Of a DNA stretch of 64,000 nucleotides, positions 52,802-60,528 are shown one piece after another. Made by a program: the position numbers and the translations under genes. The stretch lies in contig JAYEFL010000286.1 in the NCBI GenBank assembly GCA_034658635.1, positions 1 through 64,000 on the forward strand, in the 5' to 3' direction. Position 1 is the stretch's first letter, and each line of letters starts with the position of its first letter. The notes under the pieces are model-generated. The model did no database searches. It saw only the letters and a program-made list of their open reading frames with translations, and had not been told where the DNA came from. The DNA comes from JABHCC01 sp034658635. GTDB lineage: Bacteria > Bacteroidota > Bacteroidia > Bacteroidales > UBA12481.

Positions 52802-54136
52802 ATGACAGTTAACAGACGGAAATTTCTAAAAACCTCAATAACCATGGCTGGTGGAGTGGGAGTTTTATCTACTCTGCCACTAAATTACTCCTGTAGCCGA
52901 CCAGGAGCTAATGATATAATACGTGTTGGCTTGATCGGGTGTCGGAATATGGGGTTTTCTAACATTCGTCAGTTTATTGTTCAACCTGATGTTGAAGTGG
53001 TTGCCTTGTGCGATATTGATGAAAGCATCCTGAACCAAAGAGCTGCAGATCTTGAGAAATTCGCTTATGAAAAGGATGTTCCTGAGTTTAGAAAACCTGA
53101 ACTATATAAGGATTTTCGCAAGGTGCTAGATAGAAAAGATGTGGATGCAGTAATCATAGCAACCCCTGATCATTGGCATGCTTTGATGACTATTATGGCC
53201 TGCCAGGCAGGTAAAGATGTGTACGTTGAGAAACCCATGGCAAACTCAATCTTCGAGGCTGATCTTATGGCCAGAGCAGGAGATCGATACAACTCTGTCA
53301 TACAGGTAGGCCAATGGCAAAGAAGCGGCCCCCACTGGCACGATATGATGGATTTCATCTCAAGCGGTCAATTAGGCGAAATTGATCAAATTGATGTTTG
53401 GAGATTTGGAGGAAATGAGGTTCCGGTGAAACCTGACGGTCCGATTCCTGCAGGAGTAAACTACGACATGTGGTTAGGGCCTGCTCCATTGAGAAACTTC
53501 AATCCGAATCGTTTTCACTATAACTTCAGATGGTTCTGGGATTATGCCGGTGGCAAGATGACTGACTGGGGAGTTCATCTGCTTGACATGGCCATACAAG
53601 CTATGAATATCCATCATCCACGTACAATACAAGCAAGTGGAGGGAAATTATTCTTTCCTGATGATGCCATGGAAACGCCTGACACCCTCAAAGTTCAATA
53701 TGATTTTAATAATCTTAAGGTAGTCTGGCAAAATGATTTCAGTCGACAAGAAAATCAATTTGGGCTTGGCCATGGTCTGGCTTTTCATGCCGAAAACGGA
53801 CTATTGATTGCGAGCAGAAACGGCTGGAAAGTAGAACCCAAAGTTAACAATGGTACACCATTAATGGAAGCTGTTGATCCCAAGCCATCAACCGGAAAAG
53901 ATCTGAGCTTACATGTCAGAGATTTCCTTGATTCCATTAAATCCAGAAACCGATCAACAAAATGCTCTGCAGAAATTGGTCGTGATGTTGCCCGTGTTGC
54001 AAACATGGGGAATATCGCTTACCGAACAGGTGAAACCCTGCACTGGAATCCTGAGACTGAAAAATTCTCTGAAACAGCTGCCAACAAATTGCTTTGCCCA
54101 GAATACCGGAAACCATGGGAATTGCCAAAATTTTAA
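52802..54136 (+). CDS. Tat-exported Gfo/Idh/MocA oxidoreductase (paralogue)
   Basis: A protein of 444 residues. A Tat signal (VNRRKFLKTSITMAGG) precedes GLIGCRNMGFSNIR, VEKPMANSIFEA and DWGVHLLDMAI. Blocks such as MWLGPAPLRNF and FRWFWDYAGGKMTDWGVHL are nearly the same as in the preceding gene, 6 bases upstream. Substrate could differ between the paralogues, for instance for oxidation and later reduction of a keto sugar. That division of labour is inference. Confidence 0.88.
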   Translation: MTVNRRKFLKTSITMAGGVGVLSTLPLNYSCSRPGANDIIRVGLIGCRNMGFSNIRQFIVQPDVEVVALCDIDESILNQRAADLEKFAYEKDVPEFRKPELYKDFRKVLDRKDVDAVIIATPDHWHALMTIMACQAGKDVYVEKPMANSIFEADLMARAGDRYNSVIQVGQWQRSGPHWHDMMDFISSGQLGEIDQIDVWRFGGNEVPVKPDGPIPAGVNYDMWLGPAPLRNFNPNRFHYNFRWFWDYAGGKMTDWGVHLLDMAIQAMNIHHPRTIQASGGKLFFPDDAMETPDTLKVQYDFNNLKVVWQNDFSRQENQFGLGHGLAFHAENGLLIASRNGWKVEPKVNNGTPLMEAVDPKPSTGKDLSLHVRDFLDSIKSRNRSTKCSAEIGRDVARVANMGNIAYRTGETLHWNPETEKFSETAANKLLCPEYRKPWELPKF

Positions 54137-54249
54137 CCTGATAACACATATGAACCGAGCATGACAAAAGGAAATTATTTTATCACACACAAGGATGATT
54201 ATTTTTGTTATGTGAGCTACATCCAACAAATAGAATTAAATATAAACGG

Positions 54250-54987
54250 ATGAAAACCCACGCTTTTATTGTCGCACTATTATTTTTTCTGCCATCAGTT
54301 TTACTTGCTCAGAAACCAAAGATGACTGAAGACTGGAGCAAGCAACCTCCAATCATTACTGCTGGCAAAAGATCTAAACCTCCATCAGATGCCACTATCC
54401 TTTACCGTACCCGTAAAGATTTGAATAATTGGCAATCCGGAAGAAATGGAGAACCTGCCAAATGGAAGGCTACACTATGCGGAATGACTGTTAACGGAAC
54501 TGGTGGAATTGTTTCAAAACAGGCATTTGGAGATATCCAATTACATGTTGAATGGCGTTCTCCCCGTAAAGTCAACCCTGAAGCTGAGGGGCAGGGAAGG
54601 GGAAATTCTGGTATATATATTCAGGGGAAATACGAAGTCCAAATCCTTGATTCCTATGAAAATGAAACTTACTATAATGGTCAGGCAGGATCTATTTACA
54701 AGCAATCTGCTCCCCTGGTAAACACAAGTCGAAAACCTGGAAAATGGCAGAGTTATGACATTGTTTTTCACGCCCCACGTTTCCATGCAGATGGAAGTCT
54801 AAAAAGTCCTGCCACTATAACCGTTTTTCATAATGGAGTCCTCATTCAGGATCACTATGTATTGAAGGGCGAAACCGTTTTTGGCGGCTTCCCAAAATAC
54901 AGACCTCATCCTGAAAAACTCCCAATGATGTTGCAGGATCACGGAAATCCTGTTAAATACCGGAATATTTGGGTAAGGGAACTATAA
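54250..54987 (+). CDS. DUF1080 (3-keto-disaccharide hydrolase family) secreted protein
   Basis: From MKTHAFIVA it is 245 residues; Met at 54205 would add 15. A signal peptide ends near LLAQ. The concanavalin-like fold of the family is recognisable: QAFGDIQLHVEWRSP, GRGNSGIYIQGKYEVQILDSYEN, and a C-terminal HGNPVKYRNIWVREL. Characterised members in Bacteroides cleave 3-keto-glycosides made by Gfo/Idh enzymes. This placement, just after two Gfo/Idh genes, fits that role; the substrate is unknown. The gap upstream (54137-54249) holds nothing I recognise. Confidence 0.88.
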   Translation: MKTHAFIVALLFFLPSVLLAQKPKMTEDWSKQPPIITAGKRSKPPSDATILYRTRKDLNNWQSGRNGEPAKWKATLCGMTVNGTGGIVSKQAFGDIQLHVEWRSPRKVNPEAEGQGRGNSGIYIQGKYEVQILDSYENETYYNGQAGSIYKQSAPLVNTSRKPGKWQSYDIVFHAPRFHADGSLKSPATITVFHNGVLIQDHYVLKGETVFGGFPKYRPHPEKLPMMLQDHGNPVKYRNIWVREL

Positions 54988-54997
54988 GCTCACCCCT

Positions 54998-55020
54998 TGC
55001 CCCGGATCGAGTCCGGGGCA
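54998..55020. repeat. Perfect intergenic hairpin
   Basis: TGCCCCGGA and TCCGGGGCA flank a TCGAG loop (9-bp perfect stem), followed by a second weaker stem (CTCTC/GAGAG, 55023-55041). It sits 11 bases after the DUF1080 stop. No T tract follows, so it is not a normal terminator. Confidence 0.7.
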
Positions 55021-55079
55021 GGCTCTCTCAAGGTGGAGAGGGAGGTAAATTACACGTTTAATTTGTAATACAAATCTCT

Positions 55080-55970
55080 ATGGAACGACGAAATTTTTTA
55101 AAAACCGCAGGTATTACCGGCGTTGGTCTGGCTGTTGCTCCAGGCTTGATTACCTCTTGCGAATCAGAGCCCTGGTTTCAGATTTCTTTGGCTCAATGGT
55201 CATTGCATCGTGAACTAAGATCAAAAGCCTTAAAGCACCTCAGCTTTCCATTGAAGGCTAAACAGTCGTTTGGGATTACAGCTGTAGAGTATGTCAGTAC
55301 CTTCTTCGAGGGATGGGAAATTGATGAAAAATATGTGGCTGAACTCAAGAGAATCACCGATTATAATGGAATTACTAATGTTCTGATTATGGTCGATGGA
55401 GAAGGTTCCCTCGGAGCAGCAGATCAAAAAGAACGGAGTGAGGCTGTGAAAAACCACCACAAATGGGTGGAGGTGGCAAAAACACTGGGATGTCATTCTA
55501 TTCGAGTCAATGCCAGGGGAACAGGCTCAGCCGATGAATTGAAAAAAACCTCTGCAGACGGACTTCGCAGTTTATCTGAATACGCCAAGAATTTCGATAT
55601 TGGTGTAATTGTCGAAAATCATGGTGGCCTCTCAAGTAACGGAGCCTGGCTGGCATCTGTGATGAAGGAAGTAAACATGGAAAACTGTGGAACCCTACCA
55701 GATTTTGGAAATTTCAAAATAAGCGCAGAAGAAGAATACGACCGCTACAAAGGAGTAAAAGAACTCATGCCATACGCAAAGGGAGTAAGTGCCAAATCCC
55801 ATGATTTTGATGCAGAAGGCTACGAGATCCATACCGATTATGACAAAATGATGAAAATTGTCAAAAAATCAGGATACAGGGGATATATTGGGATTGAGTA
55901 TGAAGGGGGAGAATTTACTGAGGATGAGGGGATTATGCTTACTAAGAGGCTGTTGGAGAGGTATTTTTAG
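55080..55970 (+). CDS. Tat-exported sugar phosphate isomerase/epimerase-like TIM barrel
   Basis: A protein of 296 residues. The Tat signal (ERRNFLKTAGITGVGLAV) is followed by a lipobox-like ITSC, so the product is likely a periplasmic Tat lipoprotein. The AP endonuclease-2/xylose-isomerase-like barrel follows: ITAVEYVSTFF, GVIVENHGG (metal-binding Glu), LPDFGNF, and late GYIGIEYEGG. Such enzymes isomerise or epimerise sugars or dehydrate keto sugars. It follows DUF1080 by 92 bases, and would act on its product. Confidence 0.82.
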   Translation: MERRNFLKTAGITGVGLAVAPGLITSCESEPWFQISLAQWSLHRELRSKALKHLSFPLKAKQSFGITAVEYVSTFFEGWEIDEKYVAELKRITDYNGITNVLIMVDGEGSLGAADQKERSEAVKNHHKWVEVAKTLGCHSIRVNARGTGSADELKKTSADGLRSLSEYAKNFDIGVIVENHGGLSSNGAWLASVMKEVNMENCGTLPDFGNFKISAEEEYDRYKGVKELMPYAKGVSAKSHDFDAEGYEIHTDYDKMMKIVKKSGYRGYIGIEYEGGEFTEDEGIMLTKRLLERYF

Positions 55971-55975
55971 TTGAT

Positions 55976-56031
55976 CGTTATTCATCTTTCGTTATTCGTC
56001 TTTCGTTATTCGTCATTCGTCTTTCGTTTTT
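55976..56031. repeat. Degenerate CGTTATTC/CGTCTTTCG repeat tract
   Basis: The 12-16-base units CGTTATTCGTCTTT and CGTCATTCGTCTTT recur three to four times after the stop of the preceding gene. The reverse complement of the same motif occurs at 3747-3771. It looks like a low-complexity intergenic repeat. Confidence 0.65.
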
Positions 56032-56042
56032 AGTGCTTTTTA

Positions 56043-56112
56043 TCTGAATATATTGGGATTTGGAACATCTCGGATCGCAGAGACGGCAGTTTCAAATCCC
56101 AATATATTCAGA
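56043..56112. repeat. 70-bp inverted repeat with perfect 20-bp arms
   Basis: TCTGAATATATTGGGATTTG at 56043-56062 is perfectly complementary to the arm at 56093-56112 (TCTG...TTTG), with 30 bases between. The stem extends inward by one wobble and AAC/GTT, and the loop has a second small stem (TCTC/GAGA). It lies in the convergent gap between two isomerase-like genes. It could be a bidirectional transcription stop or a degenerate miniature element; no T tract is present on either side. Confidence 0.9.
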
Positions 56113-56132
56113 CAAACTCTTATTACTTATTA

Positions 56133-57122
56133 CTACTCAAAAGCAGCATCAAAAGCAATATCAGAAGCCGGAAAGTCGACGTTACGAACGAATTCGCAGG
56201 CTTCAGCGGCACCGTGCTCACGGTCCATTCCGCTGTCTTCCCATTCAACCGATAATGGACCATTGTATTTGATGCGGTTCAGGGCTCTGATAATCTCTTC
56301 AAAATCGATGTTTCCATGACCAAGACTCCGGAAATCCCAATATCTCCTGCGATCCCCAAAATCAAGATGACCGCCAAAAACACCAGCTTCTGTTGGGAAT
56401 GGCGACCAGCCCACATCCTTCATGTGAACATGGAAAATCTTTTCGGCAAATTTATAGATGAACTCTACATAGTCTACTCCCTGATATCCTAAATGACTGG
56501 GGTCATAATTGAAGCCAAAAGCAGAATGATTATTTATGGCAGTTAATGCTCTTTCAGCAGTAGCTATATCAAATGCTATTTCAGTAGGATGAACTTCAAG
56601 AGCAAATTTTATTCCCAAACTCTCATACTCATCCATTATCGGCTTGAATCTTCTTGCAAAATCTGCATAACCCTCTTCGATCATTTCAGGTGGAACAGGT
56701 GGAAATGAATAATTAAGGTGCCAGATAGAACTCCCGGTAAACCCATTAACTACATTCACTCCCAAGCGTTTTGCTGCTTCGGCAGTTTTAACCAATTCAT
56801 CTGCAGCCCGCTTACTAATACCTTCAGCATCACCATCTTTCCATATGTAATCAGGCAGTATTGACTTGTGCCGGATATCAATAATATCACAAACAGCCTG
56901 TCCGACAAGATGAGAGGAAATAGCCCATGTATTTAATCCGTATTTCGAAAGAATCTCTCTCTTATTATCACAATAAGCCTGATCGGCTTTATCTACTTCG
57001 AAATGATCACCCCAACAGGCAAGCTCAAGCCCGTCGTAGCCAAAGTCTCTGGCCTTCTCACAAATAGTTTGAAAGGATAAATCAGCCCATTGTCCGGTAA
57101 AAAGTGTAACTGGTCGTACCAT
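56133..57122 (-). CDS. Sugar phosphate isomerase/epimerase family protein (cytoplasmic)
   Basis: A protein of 329 residues without signal peptide. It has the AP endonuclease-2 TIM-barrel pattern: FTGQWADLSF, GYDGLELACWGDHFE, KFALEVHPTE (catalytic Glu), FNYDPSHLGYQGVDY, HVHMKDVGW and GPLSVEWEDSGMDREHG. The metal ligands (Glu, Asp, His, Glu) appear complete. It is divergent from the MFS gene, with which it shares a 113-base intergenic region with two palindromes. It likely acts on the cytoplasmic end of the same pathway. Confidence 0.88.
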   Translation of the reverse strand: MVRPVTLFTGQWADLSFQTICEKARDFGYDGLELACWGDHFEVDKADQAYCDNKREILSKYGLNTWAISSHLVGQAVCDIIDIRHKSILPDYIWKDGDAEGISKRAADELVKTAEAAKRLGVNVVNGFTGSSIWHLNYSFPPVPPEMIEEGYADFARRFKPIMDEYESLGIKFALEVHPTEIAFDIATAERALTAINNHSAFGFNYDPSHLGYQGVDYVEFIYKFAEKIFHVHMKDVGWSPFPTEAGVFGGHLDFGDRRRYWDFRSLGHGNIDFEEIIRALNRIKYNGPLSVEWEDSGMDREHGAAEACEFVRNVDFPASDIAFDAAFE

Positions 57123-57151
57123 GATTGAATATTTTTGGTTTTACAGACCTA

Positions 57152-57164
57152 TATCAGTCTGATA
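57152..57164. promoter_or_regulatory. Palindrome in the isomerase/MFS divergent region
   Basis: TATCAG-T-CTGATA is a perfect 13-base palindrome, 30 bases from the isomerase start. With the next palindrome it makes a pair of candidate operator sites in the divergent gap. No regulator gene is adjacent. Confidence 0.35.
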
Positions 57165-57212
57165 AGTCAAAATTAAAAAAAACTGCTAATTTTATGCGTT
57201 ATTCTATCAAAG

Positions 57213-57224
57213 TAGATTAATCTA
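57213..57224. promoter_or_regulatory. Palindrome upstream of the MFS gene
   Basis: TAGATTAATCTA, a perfect 12-base palindrome, lies 11 bases before the MFS start codon (57236). A site so close to the start would interfere with transcription if bound by a repressor; there is no sequence proof of that. Confidence 0.35.
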
Positions 57225-57235
57225 AACCAATTATT

Positions 57236-58417
57236 ATGACCGAACAACAACACAATGCCAAAAGATTATTCCTGATGAGTTGCATAGCACTTGTCACTAC
57301 TGCCATGACTTTCGCTATAAGGGCGAGTTTAGAAAACGTTTGGGGAGGCGAATTTAACCTCACAGCCACTCAAATGGCGATTGCAATTGGTACGGCTTTC
57401 TGGGGATTTACTCTTGCCCAGTTCATTGGAGGCCCCTTGGTAGATTTACTGGGAATGAAACGATTTATAAGAATTGCATTCTTCATGCATGCCATTGGAA
57501 TAGTGCTCACTATTTTTGCAGGTGGTTTCTGGATCCTGTTTATCGGAACTTTGTTTATAGGTATAGGAAATGGTTCTATTGAAGCCGGATGTAACCCCCT
57601 TGTAGCAACAATTTTTCCAGATGCAAAAACGAAAATGCTGAACCGTTTTCATATCTGGTTCCCAGGGGGTATTGTAATTGGAGGTCTTGTTTCTTATCTT
57701 ATTTTGGAGGTATTGGAATGGTCATGGCCAATTCTGGTAAGCACTCTTGTTATTCCAATGCTTGCTTATGGCGCTATTATGTGGGGACAAAAATTCCCAA
57801 TCACAGAAAGGGTGAAAATGGGCGTATCCTACGGTGGCATGTGGAAAGCTATTTTTAAACCAGTATTCCTGATAATGCTTTTTGCAATGCTTTTGAGTGC
57901 GGCAACAGAACTAACCACCGGACAACGAATTTCATCCCTTTTGACAGAAACAGGAACCGCACCCATCCTTGTTTTAGCTTTTATTAATGGTATTATGGCT
58001 GTTGGGCGAGCATTTGCAGGACCTGTTGTACACCGTATCAATGCTACAGGTATGCTAATGTTTTCCGCCATTGTCAGTATGATAGGACTTTTAATGCTTA
58101 GCTACTTTAGCGGGGCAGGATTAACCTACCTTTCTGCTGCTGTTTTTGCCATTGGTGTATGCTTTTTCTGGCCCACTATGCTGGGTTTTGTATCAGAAAA
58201 AATGCCGGAAACAGGGGCACTCGGACTATCAATTTTCGGGGGGGCAGGAATGCTTTCAAACGTCCTCTTCTTGTTCATTTCCGGTAAATTTACGGATGCA
58301 GGAGCAAGCGGACAGGAAATCCTGAGATTAACTGCTATTCTGCCAGCAGTACTAATAATAATTTTCGCAGTTGTGTTTATTACTATGCGAAAGCAGGAAA
58401 ATAAAGGTATTGCATAA
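57236..58417 (+). CDS. MFS transporter
   Basis: A protein of 393 residues with twelve predicted helices. It has the MFS motif GGPLVDLLGMKRFIRIAF between helices 2 and 3 and a helix-7 to 8 loop near NGIMAVGRAFAGPVVHRI. It is the only transporter in the catabolic island and probably imports the sugar, keto sugar or product. It starts the third transcript of the island and precedes the cytoplasmic Gfo/Idh by 13 bases. Confidence 0.88.
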   Translation: MTEQQHNAKRLFLMSCIALVTTAMTFAIRASLENVWGGEFNLTATQMAIAIGTAFWGFTLAQFIGGPLVDLLGMKRFIRIAFFMHAIGIVLTIFAGGFWILFIGTLFIGIGNGSIEAGCNPLVATIFPDAKTKMLNRFHIWFPGGIVIGGLVSYLILEVLEWSWPILVSTLVIPMLAYGAIMWGQKFPITERVKMGVSYGGMWKAIFKPVFLIMLFAMLLSAATELTTGQRISSLLTETGTAPILVLAFINGIMAVGRAFAGPVVHRINATGMLMFSAIVSMIGLLMLSYFSGAGLTYLSAAVFAIGVCFFWPTMLGFVSEKMPETGALGLSIFGGAGMLSNVLFLFISGKFTDAGASGQEILRLTAILPAVLIIIFAVVFITMRKQENKGIA

Positions 58418-58430
58418 AAAGAAATTAATC

Positions 58431-59561
58431 ATGAAAAGACTAATATGGGGCATGATAGGAGGAGGCAAAGGAGCCTTTATCGGTGGAGCCCATCGCATCG
58501 CTGCCAAAATCGCCAACCGATACGAATTCGTTGGAGGGGTTTTTGACCTTGACTATGATTTATCAAAGGAGTTTGCCCTGGAAGAAGGCCTGGATCTCAA
58601 ACGTGTTTATCCCGATATCAACACTTTCATTGAAGGGGAACTGGGAATGCCAGCCGGAGAAAGAATTCAGGTGGTCTCAATTGTTACTCCAAATTTTCTG
58701 CATTACGAGCATGCCAGAAAACTTCTGCTAAATGGCTTTCACGTAATCTGTGAGAAACCTGTAACAATGACTTCAGCAGAAGCTATGGATCTCCAGGAAA
58801 TCGTTCTGGAGAAAGGCCTGGTCTTTGCCCTCACTCATACCTACACCGGATATCCCATGGTGAGGGAAATGAAGCGTAGAATTGAAGCTGGTGATATAGG
58901 TGATATTCAGCGCGTTGAAGCAAAATACCTTCAAGGATGGATCAATCCTATTATCCATGGAGGAGAAGCTAAATTGGCGACATGGCGGCTAGACCCGAAA
59001 ATCTCCGGCATAAGTTCATGCCTGGGGGATATTGGAGTACACGCTTTCAACTTGATTGAATATACTACTGGCCTGGAAATTCAGGCAGTGCTATCTGCAC
59101 TTAACAACCTGAAGGAAGACAATCCTTTGGACCTGGATGGAAATGTTCTGCTTCGATTCAAAGAAAACCTTACTGGCGTAATCCTGGTATCCCAAATCGC
59201 TACCGGTGAAGAAAATAATATCCGGATATCAGTATACGGATCCAAGGGCGGTTTTCATTGGGAACAGGAGAACCCAAATGAACTGAAAATGTTTCACGAA
59301 GGTGCACCCTATGAGATTATCAAACCAGGTTATGGATACCTGAGTGACTTTGCTCAGGAAAGTCATGTACTGCCTCCTGGTCATCCGGAAGGAATATATG
59401 AAGCTTTTGGGAACCTCTACAAGGGCGCTGCTAAAGCAATTCAAGGAGAACCCATCGTTCAAGGACAATTCCCTGGTATTGAGGAGGGTGTGAGAGGGAT
59501 GCGCTTTATTGAATCAGCAGTACAATCCAATAAAGACGGAAACATCTGGATCGCGATATAA
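58431..59561 (+). CDS. Cytoplasmic Gfo/Idh/MocA oxidoreductase
   Basis: From MKRLIWGMIGGG it is 376 residues; an upstream Met at 58371 lies within the MFS gene. There is no signal, unlike the three relatives upstream. The Rossmann motif is GMIGGGKGAFIGGAHR, the conserved CEKPVTMTSAEA (EKP) is intact and the substrate region is DIGVHAFNLIEY. It probably handles the imported keto sugar with NAD(P) in the cytoplasm. Cotranscribed with the transporter. Confidence 0.9.
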   Translation: MKRLIWGMIGGGKGAFIGGAHRIAAKIANRYEFVGGVFDLDYDLSKEFALEEGLDLKRVYPDINTFIEGELGMPAGERIQVVSIVTPNFLHYEHARKLLLNGFHVICEKPVTMTSAEAMDLQEIVLEKGLVFALTHTYTGYPMVREMKRRIEAGDIGDIQRVEAKYLQGWINPIIHGGEAKLATWRLDPKISGISSCLGDIGVHAFNLIEYTTGLEIQAVLSALNNLKEDNPLDLDGNVLLRFKENLTGVILVSQIATGEENNIRISVYGSKGGFHWEQENPNELKMFHEGAPYEIIKPGYGYLSDFAQESHVLPPGHPEGIYEAFGNLYKGAAKAIQGEPIVQGQFPGIEEGVRGMRFIESAVQSNKDGNIWIAI

Positions 59562-59564
59562 GAT

Positions 59565-59596
59565 AAACCTGTCAGGTCTTCAGGCCTGACAGGTTT
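59565..59596. repeat. Perfect 12-bp intergenic hairpin
   Basis: AAACCTGTCAGG and CCTGACAGGTTT form a perfect stem around an 8-base loop, starting 3 bases after the Gfo/Idh stop and ending 12 bases before the GT2 start. Only a short A run follows. It may end the upstream transcript or be a dispersed REP-like element. Confidence 0.75.
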
Positions 59597-59608
59597 AAAA
59601 GACATTGA

Positions 59609-60526
59609 ATGGAATTAAGTATCGTCATACCACTATACAATGAAGCTGATGGTGTTGAAGAACTGCTCAGCCGAACTGTCAGTGCCCTGATCCAGACCCA
59701 TAAGGAATATGAAATTATTGTGGTTGACGATGGCAGTACAGATCAAACACTGCATTTGCTACTTGAACTGAGAGAAAAGAATCCACTCATCAAGGTGCTT
59801 CAACTCTCCAGAAACTTCGGACACCAGGCTGCATACACAGCTGGCATGCATCAAGCAAAAGGAAAGTTTATTGTATTAATTGATGGCGACTTGCAGGATC
59901 CACCTGAGCTAATTGTTGATATGTATAACAAAATATCAGGCCGGGATCTGGATGTTGTGTATGGAAAACGAATCAATTCTCCACAGTTGAGTCGCCGACC
60001 TATACTTGCAAGGTATTTTCACAAATTGTTTAAGAGATTATCCGGATTTCCCGATATGGATAATGTGGGAAATTTCAGTATCATGAACAGACGGGCACTT
60101 GATGCTATTCTTTCATTTAGTGAAAACGTACGTTATCTGCCAGGATTAAGACGACTTATTGGCTTTCAGCAAGGATTCATCGAATATGAGAGATTACCAC
60201 GCTTTTCAGGTAAATCAAAAATGCGAATTTCTCAATTACTCTCGCTGAGCTCAGATGCAATTTTCTCTTTTTCAAAAGTCCCGATAAAAATCTGCCTGTA
60301 TATGGGCATCATCGGGGTTGTAGTTTTTTTCCTTGCAGGAGTTTACACATTGATTGCTAAACTTGCCGGCTTCGCTTTGCTTGGTTGGTCATCAACTGTT
60401 CTTGCAATTTATTTCCTGGGTTCTATCCAATTAACCTTTATGGGTGTTATTGGTGAATACGTGTACCGTATCTATAAAGAAAGCCAGAAACGTCCCCTCT
60501 ATTTCGTCAGAGAATTTCATCAGTAA
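59609..60526 (+). CDS. GT2 glycosyltransferase, GtrB/DPM1-like
   Basis: A protein of 305 residues. The catalytic domain (1-225) has the GT2 DxD-type motif VVDDGSTD and DGDLQDPPE, and two C-terminal helices (about 231-255 and 270-290, ending with IGEYVYRIY) anchor it. The layout matches bactoprenol glucosyltransferases (GtrB) and dolichyl-phosphate mannose synthase-like enzymes. It would load a sugar on undecaprenyl phosphate for the next protein. The next start lies 2 bases after the stop. Confidence 0.9.
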   Translation: MELSIVIPLYNEADGVEELLSRTVSALIQTHKEYEIIVVDDGSTDQTLHLLLELREKNPLIKVLQLSRNFGHQAAYTAGMHQAKGKFIVLIDGDLQDPPELIVDMYNKISGRDLDVVYGKRINSPQLSRRPILARYFHKLFKRLSGFPDMDNVGNFSIMNRRALDAILSFSENVRYLPGLRRLIGFQQGFIEYERLPRFSGKSKMRISQLLSLSSDAIFSFSKVPIKICLYMGIIGVVVFFLAGVYTLIAKLAGFALLGWSSTVLAIYFLGSIQLTFMGVIGEYVYRIYKESQKRPLYFVREFHQ

Positions 60527-60528
60527 TC

